A stretch of 64,000 bases of DNA from PALSA-693 sp963834725 (GCA_963834725.1 CAWICN010000001.1:2542001-2606000); one strand, 5' to 3'. Positions 25,660 to 35,686 are shown, counted from the stretch's first letter. Notes: generated by a model from the letters alone, not told the origin. Made by a program: numbers and translations.

Positions 25660-26288
25660 TCTCGAGCCCCCTTGTCCCCGCACCAAAGCTCACCTGCATG
25701 AACCCGGATCCCGAAAGTGTAGACTTACCCAGGCGCTGAACTCGAGGGCTGGGGGCCGCGCCTCCGGGAGGCGGGCATCACGTCACCCAACGGCCGATCC
25801 GGTAAGCCAACGGTTCATGGTCAGAGGAAGGGGTACACGGTGGGGCTGTACACCTCGCTCACATCTGAATAATCGTTCATGCTTCGGTTTGAACACACCT
25901 GGCCGCCGAAGGGCAGGACGATGGAGTTGAACGATCCGGGGGGGTAAACCCGGATGCCCGCGCCCTCTCCGCCAGGGCCTGTGCCAGCAACCCTGCCAAC
26001 GGCAACTCTGGTCCCTGCGTGACCCTTTCCACGAAAACCATCCGGCCAATCTGACCTCCTCGACGGCAGGCTGGTTGGGGGACGAGGCTCGGAAAATCGC
26101 TTGACGGCCTGACGCGGAGGCGCTGTGCTGATCAGACCGCCAGGGCGGCGGCCTTTATTGAGCTATGAGAGGTGGTGACCGATGATTGTGTCTTTGGACC
26201 TCGTCGTGTCGCGCCTCGCTACCGGCTGAAGATCCCCATTCCGGGGCGCGACGTCCAGTCCTGTTCGTACGCACCCGGAGGTCCTGCG
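25660..26288. other. Non-coding or decayed stretch after the palindrome
   Basis: No intact gene is seen in this 630-base stretch. On the minus strand, roughly 26000 to 25821, a frame ending at 25821 reads GIRVYPPGSFNSIVLPFGGQ and finishes VYSPTVYPFL. That resembles the C-terminus of secreted DUF4232 proteins, so it may be a remnant of one. The frame cannot be traced convincingly beyond about 26000. The remainder shows no clear signal except the ribosome site of the RNHCP gene at its right end. Confidence 0.35.
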
Positions 26289-26666
26289 TTGTCCAATCGA
26301 CGCGCTCACGAGCGCGCCCAGCACCCCGCCGGCCAGGCATTCCGATGCCGGCACTGCCGGCTCGACGTCCCCCTCGACGCCCCCGGCACCAACCACCGCA
26401 ATCACTGTCCCAACTGCCTGTGGAGCCGCCACCTCGACGACGACGTCCCGGGTGACCGCGACGCGGATTGCGGGTCATCGATGGAGCCCCTTGCCATTGC
26501 CGTTCGCGGAAGCGGCGAGTGGGTCCTCGTCCACCGCTGCCTGTCGTGCGAGGTCATCCACCTTAACCGAACGGCCGCCGACGACAATCCTCTCTTGCTG
26601 CTTCGGTTGGCGGTCCAGCCCCTGGCCCAACCGCCGTTCCCGCTGGAGTATCTAAGTCGATTATGA
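26289..26666 (+). CDS. RNHCP domain protein
   Basis: A 125-residue protein named for its motif, seen here as NHRNHCPNCLWSRHLD, with further cysteines in FRCRHCRL and VHRCLSCEVIHLNR, suggesting bound zinc. Function unknown; the family is common in actinobacteria and firmicutes. The TTG at 26289 is chosen because GGAGG (26277-26281) lies 7 bases upstream, and it removes an unconserved N-terminal extension that would start at 26172. Confidence 0.82.
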   Translation: MSNRRAHERAQHPAGQAFRCRHCRLDVPLDAPGTNHRNHCPNCLWSRHLDDDVPGDRDADCGSSMEPLAIAVRGSGEWVLVHRCLSCEVIHLNRTAADDNPLLLLRLAVQPLAQPPFPLEYLSRL

Positions 26667-26793
26667 GGATCCTGTTGTCAGCGATTTGGAGCTTTTTATG
26701 CCCTGAAACTCTAACGGGACGCCATCGATCGTCCCCGGATGGGTTCGGCCCGCCCGGGGTTGATCGCGCCGGGCGCCCGGAAAGTAACGGCCA

Positions 26794-27186
26794 TTATGAG
26801 GACCAGAACTCGTCCTCTGTTTGCTGGTCGGCCTGGAACTCGCGGAACTCGACCGCCTTGCCCTCGACGACACGCCACGCATGAATCTCGGGGCTCGACC
26901 ATGACTGGCCATGCCGATCGGCCGACACAGTGGCGAAAACCACAACGCGGTCGCCATCACAGAGGATCTGGTCCGCATTGACGCGGAGCGTTCCGGTGGA
27001 CAGCTCCATGCCTTTCCCGAAGAACTCGAGCACGCCCTCGTGCCCCTTATAGTCACCCGATAGCGGGCCGCGGCCGGGGACGTGCCAGGTGATGTCCTGG
27101 GCGAAGATATTGAGAATTGTCGGCATGTCGCCGTGCGCGAAGGCTTCATAGCCGCGTCGGATCAGCTCTGCATTGGGGTGGGTCAT
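26794..27186 (-). CDS. SnoaL/NTF2-like protein
   Basis: A 130-residue single-domain protein of the ketosteroid isomerase-like fold: NAELIRRGYEAFAHGDMPTILNIF, then ITWHVPGRGPLSGDYKGHEGV and the C-terminal FREFQADQQ. Members act as small-molecule isomerases, cyclases or binding proteins; residues here do not single out one role. It stands alone between RNHCP and the LAL regulator gene, on the same strand as the latter. Confidence 0.82.
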   Translation of the reverse strand: MTHPNAELIRRGYEAFAHGDMPTILNIFAQDITWHVPGRGPLSGDYKGHEGVLEFFGKGMELSTGTLRVNADQILCDGDRVVVFATVSADRHGQSWSSPEIHAWRVVEGKAVEFREFQADQQTEDEFWSS

Positions 27187-27223
27187 CTCGGTCTCCCTGG
27201 ATAGAAGTGACTGCTCGCTATCG

Positions 27224-30064
27224 TCACCCCCCCGGGCCGGGTTCGCTACAGGGTGGCCACCCTGGACTTTCCGCCCCCAAGCTCTCGGCCAGTGCCCTTC
27301 GGTCGCTGATGCCGAGCTTGGAGTAGGCCCGCGCCAGGTGTCCTTCTACCGTCTTCAGCGTTACGTAGAGGGTGTGAGCGATCTCCCGGTTGGTCTTGCC
27401 CTCGGCGGCCAGTCGGGCAACCCGCAATTCGGTGGGCGTGAGTGCCTCGGCGCCGTGGCGCCACTGGCGACGCGGTCGGGCGCCGGCAGCCCTGAGCTCC
27501 TCTCGGGCTCGGGCCGCCACAGGGGGAGCCCCGCAGCGGCCCGCAAGGTCCAGGGCCTCGGCCAGCGGATCCTGCGCCGCCGTCCGCTGCCCCGCTCTGC
27601 GCAGGGCCGCTCCCAGCTCGAGCAGCGACTTGGCCCGCTCGAGGCGGGCCGGGGAATCCTCCAGAGCTGCGACCGACTCGTTCAGCAGCTCAAGGCCACC
27701 CTCGCGTCCACAGGCCAGACCGGCAGCCCGTGCCGCCACCCCCAATGCTCGCGGTGCGCCGAACGCCCGAACGTCGGCCAGCTCGGCCAAGGCCACCTCG
27801 CGGGCCTGATCCCGCTGATCCAAGCCCAGGAGGGCCTGGCTGGCGCCGGCCCGGGCATGCAGGTAGCCGACGTCGCACATCTCCATCCCCCATACCTCCG
27901 CCCTGAACATGGAGGCACATGTCTGGAAGTCGCTGAGCGCCTCGGTCCACCGTTGTTGGGCCAACCGCAGGCGACCCTGGGCCGCGGGAATCAATACCGT
28001 CCCGACGCCGGGAGACCAACCGTCCTGAGACAGTAGACCGACCAGCCGTTCTGCCTCATCTAGGTTCCCGGCCTCGACGGCGATGTTGGCCAGGACCGTG
28101 GCGGCGAAGGCGAGACCCGGAGCGAAGTCGCCCTCCTGGATGACCCGGAGGGCCACGCCTGCCGCGGTCTCGGCTTCGGGTAGGGCGCCAAGCCGGAGTT
28201 TCAGCAGGCCGAGACTGCTGTAGGTGGCCACCAAACCCCGACTGCTCCCGGAGCGGTGCACCTGGTCGATCATCTTCTCCAAGGCCCCCTCGACCGTTTC
28301 GAAGGCTTCGACGGTGACAAGGCTCCAAAGCAGTGCCGCCCTCGTGTCCCAATCCTCCATCCGAACTGTCGCCGACCGGAGGGCCGCTTCAAGCGAACGA
28401 GCGGTCTCTTGGGCCGGGCGACTGGCCAGTACGGCCGCCATTCCCAAGCTCACCACCAAAGCTTCCGCTGGTGGGCCCTTCGGCCGGCCCCGCTGGAGAC
28501 GCTCGACTACCGGTGCCACCCGCGACGCCCGCCGGGCGTCATGCAATCCGGCCACAACCAGCTCGCCTTCCAGCCGCGCCGCCAGCTCGTTGTCAGCACC
28601 ACCCAGCTCCTTCAGCGCCCGCTCGATCAGGTCGACCGCCTCAACCCAACGGAACAACCCCTTGTACACTTCGGCCAGCTCAACAGCAATCTCCGCTCGT
28701 TGGTGCCGGTGGCTGGCCAGGCCCATCGCCTGCTCCAAGTAGGCAGCCGCGGTGTCCCGACCGGCAGTGACCTCAGCGCCGGCCAGCTCCCTGAGAAAAT
28801 CCACCCGTTCTGCCAGAGCTGGCGGCTCGGCTACGGCGCGCCGCAACAACTCCGCGGCCGCCTGTGGTGCCCCGCTGGTCGTAGCCGCTCGAGCCGCTTC
28901 CCGTAGACGGGCCACCACCCACTCGTCCCCGACTGCATGGACCCGCATCAGGTGGGTTGCCACCCGGCCTGGCGGCGCACCATCGTCATCGAGCAGACGA
29001 GCGGCGCGCCGATGGGCGGCCAGCCGCCGATCCTCATCCAATAATGCTTCCAGCGCCTCACGCACAACAGGATGAAGAAAGAGAAGAGGGTCAATGCTCG
29101 CCAGCACGTCCATACGGACCAGCGACGCCGCCACTCTCAACGCGGCCTCAGTGTCCAAGTCGACGAGGGCCGCAACGTGGCGAAGTTCACAGCCTTCACC
29201 AAGCACTGCCAAAGCCTGAGCCAGTCGAAGCGCCATCGGATCGAGGAAGGCCAGGCGCGCTGAGACATATCCGGCCACGCCCGCGGCCCCTGCGGCGACC
29301 ACTTCTTGTGGACTGTTCAAACTGGGAGGCCCACCCGCAAGCTCCACTCCACGGACCAACTCCGAAAGATAGAAGGGATTTCCCCCCGCTGGTCTGCTTG
29401 AAGACCCGGCAGAGCTCCTCACTCACGTCGGGCCCGAGACGCTTCCGAACCACTGTTGCCACGCCGTGCTCGCTCAACAGCTGCGGCCGCAGGATTTCCG
29501 TGGCCAGCCCCCGCACCGCCATCAGAACCGGATCGCGGGAGGCTGGCTCAGCGGGCCGAAGGGTGACCAGCAGAGTCAAAGGCAGCCCTTCCAAGCGGGC
29601 CGCGACGTAGGCCAGCCACCGCCGCCACGGCCCGTCTGCCCAATGGGCATCGTCCACTGCGATCAATATCGGGCCACGAGAGCACAGATCTGCTGCCAAC
29701 CAGTAGAGTCCGTGGAGCACCGCAAACGTCGCATCGGTCGCCATCGGAGCGCCGACCCGACCGCCCAACAAGAACCGCGCCCCGCCCGCCGGGCCTGCTA
29801 ACCACTCACCGCGCTCTATGACACCAGAGCGGCGAGCAGTCTGCGCTCGAACAGCTGACGGGCCACACCGAACGCGAACTCCGCCTCCAGCTCGGATCCT
29901 CGCGCCCGCAAAACCCCATGACCCATCCCGGCGGCATGCTGGCAAGCGGCATCGAGCAGGGCCGTCTTCCCGATCCCCGCTCCCCCCTCCACCACAACAA
30001 GTCCCCCGGCGCCCACCACCCCGTCGATCTTGGCCAGCTCCTCGCCCCGCTCTACCAAAGCCAC
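27224..30064 (-). pseudogene. Large LuxR-family (LAL) ATPase regulator with two frame breaks
   Basis: Three frames in order make one MalT/LAL-type regulator of about 940 residues. Segment 1 (from 30064) has Walker A GGAGIGKTALL and ends LLAALVS. Segment 2 resumes at GVIERGEWLAGPAGGARFLL and has Walker B ILIAVDDAHWAD. Segment 3 resumes at GGNPFYLSELVRG and runs through a TPR-like region to a C-terminal LuxR HTH (LTPTELRVARLAAEGKTNREIAHTLYV). Break 1 is near 29820. Break 2, near 29390, sits in a G6 run: five Gs would restore S-G-G-N-P-F. Break 2 therefore looks like a homopolymer indel. It is divergent from the glycoside hydrolase gene, a possible target. Confidence 0.82.
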
Positions 30065-30216
30065 ACCAGAACATTAGGACCAGCCCTGACCCGCCGCTCT
30101 CGGCATGTCGGCTCGCACCTTGCGAACAGTTGCGATCGACGTAAGCCGTCGCCGCAGATCAGAATGAGCAGATCAGACGGCGTCGCCCGACTCGAGACGG
30201 GGAGATCGACCAGCCC

Positions 30217-31773
30217 GTGCGAGCACCGATACTCCAACATAGAGGTCCGGGCGGTCTGAGTGCTCGGTCTGCCCTCGTGGTCGTCGCGTTGCTGTCTGCC
30301 TTCGCTACCGGTGTTTTGGCCTGCTCGGCTAGCAATGGTGCCAGGCGGGTAGCCGGCGCCGGCCCAGCGGGCGTCATCGTAACCGTCGACGCGGCTCATC
30401 CGGGGGCAGTGCTGCCGACCGATTTCCTGGGGTTGTCGTTTGAGGCGTCGGTTCTCGGCTCGGATCTGCTCGATCCGGCTCGATCCAACCTGCCGGCGTT
30501 GATGCTCGACCTTGGCGCCGGGCGCCTCCGATTCGGGGGCAATAGTGTCGACCGAGTGGCGGCCTGGACCGCCGTCCCGACTTCCCGGTTGCCGCCCTGG
30601 GCGCATAGCCGGGTCACCTCCGCCGACCTGGCCCGCCTGGGGGCGCTGGCTGGCGCCACAAGGTGGAAAGTCGACCTGGCCTCGAGCCTTGGCCATCCTG
30701 ATGCGGTCGCCGCCGCAGACGAGGCGGCAGCCGCGGTGCGACTCATTGGCAAGGGGTTGGGCTCTGTCCAGGTCGGCAACGAGCCCGATCTGCTCGGCAA
30801 CGTCCGCGCCCCGTACACCGCGGCTCGCTACCGCGCCGACGTCGCCGTCTATCGGCGCACCATCGCCGCAGTGGCACCCGGCGTGGGCATATCGGGTCCC
30901 GACACCGCCCGGCCGACCTTGCTGGCGTCCTACGGCAGCGACGAGGGCAGCGCATTGGTGTTGCTGACCCAGCATTTCTACCCTCTGACCCGTTGCGGCG
31001 GGGGCCGACCGACAATCGACCAGCTGCTCTCCCCCGCCACCCTCGACTCGGAGGCGCGTCTGGCGGCCACGGTGGTCGCAGCCGGCCGCGTCCTCGGTGT
31101 GCCCGTCCGCCTCGACGAGACCAACTCGGCGTCCTGCGGTGGTCAGGACGGCGTCAGCAACACTCTGGCTTCCGCCCTTTGGATGGTGGAGTACCTCATG
31201 ACCGTCGCCCAACGCGGCGTGGATGGCGTGGGCATTCAGGGCGGCCTGGCGGCCTGTCGGGGCTACACGCCGTTATGCGTTCCCGAAGCGCGGGGCCCGG
31301 CGCCGGGGACGGCCCCGGGCATCGACCCTGTCGCTGACGCCTCGCTCGGCGCGGCGGCTTCGCTTGACGGCCGGCTGGCCGCACAGCCGGACTTCTACGG
31401 GCTGCTGTTGGTGCATGAGCTCGAAGGTGGTCGGTGGCTACCTTTCACGATCAACCCGCGGACGCCGGCGTGGGAAGCGGCGATCAAGATGCCTGACGGC
31501 GCGGTGCGCATCGTCATCGTCAATCCATCGCCGGGCCCGGCCGCCGATATCACGGTTCGCACCCCCGGTCTCGACGGCCGAGCGAGCGTGCAGTGGCTGA
31601 CGGGCCCGTCGCTCTGGGCGACGTCGGGCGTGAAGCTGGGCGGGGCCGAGGTTGGGACCGATGGCGGTTGGAGACCCCGCGGCGACAAGTTCGTTGCCGG
31701 CAGTGCCGGCGGTGTCCACGTCCACGTCCCGGCGGCAACCGCAGCGCTCGTCACCATCCCGGCCGGCACGTGA
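30217..31773 (+). CDS. Secreted glycoside hydrolase, GH79-like
   Basis: A 518-residue lipoprotein-type protein. The N-terminus has basic residues, a hydrophobic core (ALVVVALLSAFATG) and a lipobox VLAC. The catalytic domain has a clan-A style acid/base motif in QVGNEPDLLG and a candidate nucleophile in RLDETNSASCGG, followed by a C-terminal beta domain. This layout matches GH79 (beta-glucuronidase/heparanase-like) proteins of actinobacteria, so cleavage of an extracellular glucuronide or polysaccharide is expected. GTG start at 30217. The LAL regulator is divergent. Confidence 0.75.
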   Translation: MRAPILQHRGPGGLSARSALVVVALLSAFATGVLACSASNGARRVAGAGPAGVIVTVDAAHPGAVLPTDFLGLSFEASVLGSDLLDPARSNLPALMLDLGAGRLRFGGNSVDRVAAWTAVPTSRLPPWAHSRVTSADLARLGALAGATRWKVDLASSLGHPDAVAAADEAAAAVRLIGKGLGSVQVGNEPDLLGNVRAPYTAARYRADVAVYRRTIAAVAPGVGISGPDTARPTLLASYGSDEGSALVLLTQHFYPLTRCGGGRPTIDQLLSPATLDSEARLAATVVAAGRVLGVPVRLDETNSASCGGQDGVSNTLASALWMVEYLMTVAQRGVDGVGIQGGLAACRGYTPLCVPEARGPAPGTAPGIDPVADASLGAAASLDGRLAAQPDFYGLLLVHELEGGRWLPFTINPRTPAWEAAIKMPDGAVRIVIVNPSPGPAADITVRTPGLDGRASVQWLTGPSLWATSGVKLGGAEVGTDGGWRPRGDKFVAGSAGGVHVHVPAATAALVTIPAGT

Positions 31774-31860
31774 CGTCTGTGACCGCCGAACCGCGGTCGC
31801 GTCGGTTTTGGCGTAATGGACAGCACTCCATGAGCCTGACGCGTTGATCGCCCACACCAC

Positions 31861-32352
31861 TCACCGGCCGGTCGTTCCGTCCAGCAACTCCCTTGTCGAG
31901 TCGGCGTGTCCGGCATGCCGGGCCGTCTCGTTGATCAGATGCATCAGCACAAAACGAAGGTCCTTACCTTCTGCCCAGCTGTCGACAGGTGAGCGCTGGG
32001 ACAACTGCAAGGAGCGAACCAGCTTGTCAGTAGCGACGCCTCGCTGTTGGTACTCGCGGATGGCCGCCTCCACCGGCAGGTCCGGCCCGGGTGTGAACTC
32101 GTCCTCGCTGCGACTAACCACTGCACCCAGAAAGCCCCCGTCGATCCATCTCCATTCGACGGCGGTCAGATGGCTCACGACGCCGATCAGCGATATGAGC
32201 TTTCCGTCGGGCTGCCACCGGGCCTGCACCTCGTCCAGCCCCGCCAGATTGCGGATCACCGCTCCCCGCAGGTAGCCCAGCCACTCGAGCAAGAGCTCCT
32301 TCTCATCAGTGCTTCCCGCCGGGAACGGCGCGTCCTCGATCGTCATCGCCAA
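31861..32352 (-). CDS. DinB/DUF664-family protein
   Basis: A 163-residue four-helix-bundle protein of the DinB-like superfamily (DUF664 type). Metal-binding histidines are visible in VVSHLTAVEWRW and in the C-terminal HLINETARHAGHAD. Relatives include mycothiol-dependent transferases and maleylpyruvate isomerases, so a thiol-dependent detoxification role is plausible but not shown. It stands convergent with the glycoside hydrolase and divergent from the SDR. Confidence 0.82.
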   Translation of the reverse strand: MAMTIEDAPFPAGSTDEKELLLEWLGYLRGAVIRNLAGLDEVQARWQPDGKLISLIGVVSHLTAVEWRWIDGGFLGAVVSRSEDEFTPGPDLPVEAAIREYQQRGVATDKLVRSLQLSQRSPVDSWAEGKDLRFVLMHLINETARHAGHADSTRELLDGTTGR

Positions 32353-32541
32353 CAGGCTACGTCCTCACCATGGGAGTGCGATCTGTCCCATGACCCTTAC
32401 GATTTGTTCTAGGTACGCTTGACAGCCGGGGTGGGTGGCGGGAGGATCGTACGAACCAGCGACTCGCCAGCCCGCACCCTGACGGTTGACGGGTGGCAGG
32501 TGAACGCGCAGTGTCCGTTTAGACCGGGAAAGGGGGTCCCA

Positions 32542-33402
32542 ATGGGTCGCGTGGAGGGCAAGGTGGCATTCATCACGGGAGCGGCGCGAGGTCAGGGCCG
32601 GTCACACGCGGTCAGGCTGGCGGAAGAGGGGGCGGACATCATCGCCGTCGACATCTGCCGGTCGCTGCCCACGGTTCCCTATGAGGGGGCGACGCGGGAG
32701 GACCTGGCCGCGACGGCCAAGCTGGTCGAGGATCTCGACCGTCGCATCGTGGTGCGGGAGGCGGACGTCCGCGACCTCGGCCAGCTACAGACGGCCGTCC
32801 AGGAGGGACTTTCCGAGCTCGGCCACATTGACGTCGTGTGCTGCAATGCGGGGATCCTCTCATTCGCTCCCGCCCTGGAGATGGACGAGCAGACGTGGCA
32901 GGAGATGATCGATGTCAACTTGTCCGGCGTCTGGAAGACCATACGCGCCGCGGTACCCCCGATGGTGGAACGGCGCCAGGGGGGATCGGTCATCATCACC
33001 AGCTCGGTCGCCGGCCTCTTCGGGTTTCCCAACCTGGCCAACTATTCGAGCGCCAAGCACGGGATTGTGGGGCTCATGCGGACCCTGACCCAGGAACTGG
33101 CACCCCACATGATCCGGGTCAACACTGTCAATCCGACCACCGTCAATACACCCATGGTCCAAAACGACGCCACCGCCCGGCTGATCCGGCCCGATCTGGC
33201 CAATCCAACGCCGGACGACCTGGGGGCCGCTTTCGTGGGTCTCAACGCGCTGCCCATTCCCTGGGTGGAGCCCATCGACATCAGCAACGCGGTCCTGTGG
33301 CTGGCTTCGGATGAGTCACGCTATGTCACCGGCGTGACCCTCCCTATCGACGCCGGCTTCTGCGTCAAGCTCGGGGGGACGCCCCTGGTCCTTCCCGAGT
33401 AG
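32542..33402 (+). CDS. Mycofactocin-type short-chain dehydrogenase
   Basis: A 286-residue SDR. Seen: cofactor motif TGAARGQGRSHA, NAG in CCNAGILSF, and catalytic Ser with YSSAKHG. The insertion VPYEGATREDLAATAKLVED marks the group of actinobacterial SDRs that retain NAD tightly and are thought to be re-oxidised by mycofactocin. The ATG at 32542 follows GGGAAAGGGGG and starts MGRVEGKVAFITGAARG. Likely substrates are alcohols or hydroxylated terpenoids/steroids. No mycofactocin biosynthesis genes lie in this window. Confidence 0.88.
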   Translation: MGRVEGKVAFITGAARGQGRSHAVRLAEEGADIIAVDICRSLPTVPYEGATREDLAATAKLVEDLDRRIVVREADVRDLGQLQTAVQEGLSELGHIDVVCCNAGILSFAPALEMDEQTWQEMIDVNLSGVWKTIRAAVPPMVERRQGGSVIITSSVAGLFGFPNLANYSSAKHGIVGLMRTLTQELAPHMIRVNTVNPTTVNTPMVQNDATARLIRPDLANPTPDDLGAAFVGLNALPIPWVEPIDISNAVLWLASDESRYVTGVTLPIDAGFCVKLGGTPLVLPE

Positions 33403-33410
33403 CCGACGAC

Positions 33411-33650
33411 GTGCCCGCGTGGGAGCGGCACGCCTGGGCAGCCGGGATCGTTTTCGTGCTCGCGATCGTGGCGGACTTCGGGCTGCTTGCGATGCGGAGA
33501 GCGATTCTGCCGCGCTGGCTTTCGTGGGTTGCCATCGTGGCGGCGATCTTCCTTTCCTGCAGGGGTTCGGCCTCGGCGGCGTGATCGCTACGTTCGGCCT
33601 GGTGTTCGACCTCATCGGATTCGTGCTGTTCCTGGTCTTCGTTTCCGCCG
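33411..33650 (+). pseudogene. Membrane protein remnant with a frame break
   Basis: From the GTG at 33411 the frame gives hydrophobic sequence GIVFVLAIVADFGLLAM and PRWLSWVAIVAAIF, then meets a stop. Another frame continues PFLQGFGLGGVIATFGLVFDLIGFVLFLVFV to about 33640, where coding resemblance ends. The break is near 33550. It directly follows the SDR and marks the left side of the decayed island. Confidence 0.5.
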
Positions 33651-34079
33651 CGCCGCGCCGACCGAGCCAGGTCTCGCATCGCTGCCGCGAGCATGACCAC
33701 CTCGTCGTAGGTCTGCTTCGCTGCCGTCTCTAGTTCCCGGGCCGCGTCCTCGATGTCATCGGCCGTGACGGCGTCAAGCCGGATGCGCACCTTGTCGACG
33801 ACGACCGGGAGAGGCCCTAGATCCTTCCACAGTAGAGGTCGCTGACCTTTGGCCCATTGACGCAGATACTTGTTGTCTCGATTGGTGGCTATGCGCTCGC
33901 GGTTGTCGACTTCCCTTTTCGGCGAAGCGCCGGACCAGATTGGACTCGTCTGGGACGTGATTCCGTGCCCAGCCGTAAACGGGCTCGCGCCACTCGCGGT
34001 CACTCGACCCGCTGCGCTCCGGCCATTCTCGGTCGAGGCGCCGGTCGATCTCGGCGTGGTACTCATCCCAGGAATCCAT
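33640..34079 (-). pseudogene. Plasmid/phage-type hypothetical protein, frame-disrupted
   Basis: The ATG at 34077-34079 has a perfect GGAGG site upstream. The first frame reads SWDEYHAEIDRRLDREWP and SNLVRRFAEKG. After a switch near 33917, at an AAAA/GGG run, the second frame continues EVDNRERIATNRDNKYLRQW and DAVTADDIEDAARELE. This resembles hypothetical proteins that I recall from actinobacterial plasmids and integrative elements. The frame stays open to 33365, but similarity fades near 33640. Its start overlaps the end of the upstream HTH gene. Confidence 0.55.
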
Positions 34080-34675
34080 CGTCGCCTCCTTCAAGGGCTT
34101 TGATTATGCGGTCAAGCACGTCCCGCTCCGGGGGCGTCAGGTCCAACTCAGCGGGTACGGGGTAGCCCGCCATGCGGGCGAACGTGCGGAGGCCTTCCCG
34201 CACTCGCTCGGTCCAAGCCGCGATGCGGCGCTCGCGGTCTTTCACAACACGCTCGGCTTCAGGTAGCGACACTCCTTGTTCGACGCGGTCCGCGAAGTCG
34301 TCTGGGAGTGCAGTCACTCGGTCTGCGTAGTCTTGCGAATCCTCGAGCTCAGATTGGTCCTCAGGTGCGTAATCTTGCGCACGGCTGTCATTGCGAACGG
34401 TGCCTTCGCTGACGCCGAGAACCTCTGCCGCCTCTCGCTTCGACAGTCCTTGGCCGCCGTCCTCTCCCGGCCCGGTGAGTTCCGCTACCGCAGCTCGGCG
34501 CTCAGGCAGCGAAAGCCGCACATAACCGCCGAGTCGCCCCTCAACCCACTCGCCGGTAATGATGCCAAGAGCCGCGGGGACTCCGAAGCCGCACCCCAAG
34601 GGGGACCTGCCGCCACCCGCCAGCCACTACCTGACCGAGCGCTTGGGTGTACTCCTCGGCGTCAGCGAGGTTCAC
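34063..34675 (-). pseudogene. HTH protein of mobile-element type, frame-disrupted
   Basis: From a GTG at 34675 the frame reads LADAEEYTQALGQVVAGGWR, then a switch near 34590 (next to CCCCC and GGGG runs) leads to GVPAALGIITGEWVEGRLGG and an HTH at LSKREAAEVLGVSEGTVRND. This two-part layout is known from actinobacterial mobile elements, probably as a DNA-binding regulator. It overlaps the next gene downstream by 17 bases. Confidence 0.6.
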
Positions 34676-34708
34676 CGATAACGTCCCGCATCGTCGGCAC
34701 AGAGGGGG

Positions 34709-34837
34709 TCACTTCTCCTCCATCGCTCGACGTGCCGCCGCAGCGAGGTCCAAGGCGAGGTCGCTGCGGTTGAGGCCGAACAGCTGGCTGACATCCACGT
34801 CGCCGGCGTCGAGGTAGACCATCGGGTCTTCTCGCAC
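34709..34837 (-). CDS. Small hypothetical protein
   Basis: A 42-residue frame (MREDPMVYLDAGDVDVSQLF, ending ARRAMEEK) from a GTG at 34835-34837, preceded by CCGAAGG. It lies between two frame-disrupted island genes on the same strand, with 33 bases to the next. Composition is acidic and protein-like. The family was not recognised. Confidence 0.45.
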   Translation of the reverse strand: MREDPMVYLDAGDVDVSQLFGLNRSDLALDLAAAARRAMEEK

Positions 34838-34846
34838 CCTTCGGAT

Positions 34847-35148
34847 TCAGCGGTAGCGGGTGCGGGGGACGATCTCGCCGCTCTCGGGATCGGTGAGGGT
34901 GTCGTGAACGACTTCGACGCAGATGCCGCAGCCTCGAGGGGGCTGTCGTAGGTGGCGGTCGAGTAGAGGGTCCAGCCCGAGCCGACCGGCTCCAAAGCCA
35001 GGTCGCGGCCGGGCGCTTGGGCCTGGACCGGCACCGCCGGGCTTTTATTCATGAAGCGCCAAACGTGCCCGAGCCCGGCTGCGGCCCGGCGCGCGGCCAG
35101 CAGATCGTCGTCGAAGTCCGAAGAAGTGGGCTTATCGGTACTAGCCAC
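34847..35148 (-). pseudogene. Hypothetical island protein, frame-disrupted
   Basis: Starts among a run of GTG codons (35148 chosen) after CGGGAG. The first frame reads SSDFDDDLLAARRAAAGLGH and GSGWTLYSTATYDSP. The second continues RGCGICVEVVHDTLTDPESG and ends RTRYR. The switch falls at a C5 run near 34938; one more C would give a single open frame. The family is unnamed. Confidence 0.5.
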
Positions 35149-35174
35149 CACCACTCCCGGTCGCAAGGTAACTT

Positions 35175-35413
35175 GTGATAAGCTGGGCGGGTGAGGAACC
35201 GATCATCGCCGCAGCGCCCACCGTCACGGGATCGGCGACGAGGACATCCGCCACCCCTACACAAACCCCATTCGGCTGAAAGAGACAGACGACCTGCTCT
35301 TGATCGTCGGCGGCGAACGGGCCGGGAACCTCCTGGAGATCGGAGTCGCCTTCCGAGACGACCGGCCGCTGATCGTTCATGCCATGCCCGCCCGACCGAA
35401 ACACTTGAGGTGA
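35175..35413 (+). pseudogene. BrnT-like toxin candidate, frame-disrupted
   Basis: A GTG at 35175 with AAGG 6 bases upstream begins MISWAGEEPIIAAA. After a switch near 35217 the frame reads HRHGIGDEDIRHPYTNPIRL, then GNLLEIGVAFRDDRPLIVHA and ends ARPKHLR. The HG...D opening and the C-terminal VHAM-x-R match the small single-domain toxins encoded before HTH antitoxins. Six bases separate it from the downstream antitoxin-like gene. The break suggests the toxin is inactive, unless it is a sequence error. Confidence 0.55.
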
Positions 35414-35419
35414 TAGCCG

Positions 35420-35686
35420 ATGCCCCGAAATTTGCAAGAGATCATGGCTGATGCCGACAAGCTGGCCGACCGTTTCGAGTCCGGCGAGTTTCACGATGCC
35501 AAGTGGCGTGACGCCACCCCTTTGCGTGACATCCATGAAGCGTTCGAAGATGTCGCTCACGCCCAGCGCCGACTGCATGACGCGGTGAGCGTCGCCCGCG
35601 GTTACGGCCACAGCTGGAATGCCATCGGCGCCATGCTCGGCACCTCCGGCGAAGCCGCCCGCCAACGCTACGGGCAGCCCGCTTAG
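35420..35686 (+). CDS. HTH antitoxin-like protein
   Basis: An 88-residue helical protein (LQEIMADADKLADRFE, then DAVSVARGYGHSWNAIGAML and a C-terminal GEAARQRYG) with a sigma/HTH-like recognition segment. It starts 6 bases after the toxin-like gene, so the two form an operon. As the second gene it is likely the DNA-binding antitoxin and autoregulator of the pair. It is intact although the toxin frame is not. Confidence 0.62.
   Translation: MPRNLQEIMADADKLADRFESGEFHDAKWRDATPLRDIHEAFEDVAHAQRRLHDAVSVARGYGHSWNAIGAMLGTSGEAARQRYGQPA

Noticed and set aside
33365..33640. Extension of the island hypothetical protein to 33365
   Set aside because: The frame stays open but the translation over this part is antisense to the membrane-protein remnant and lacks conserved character.
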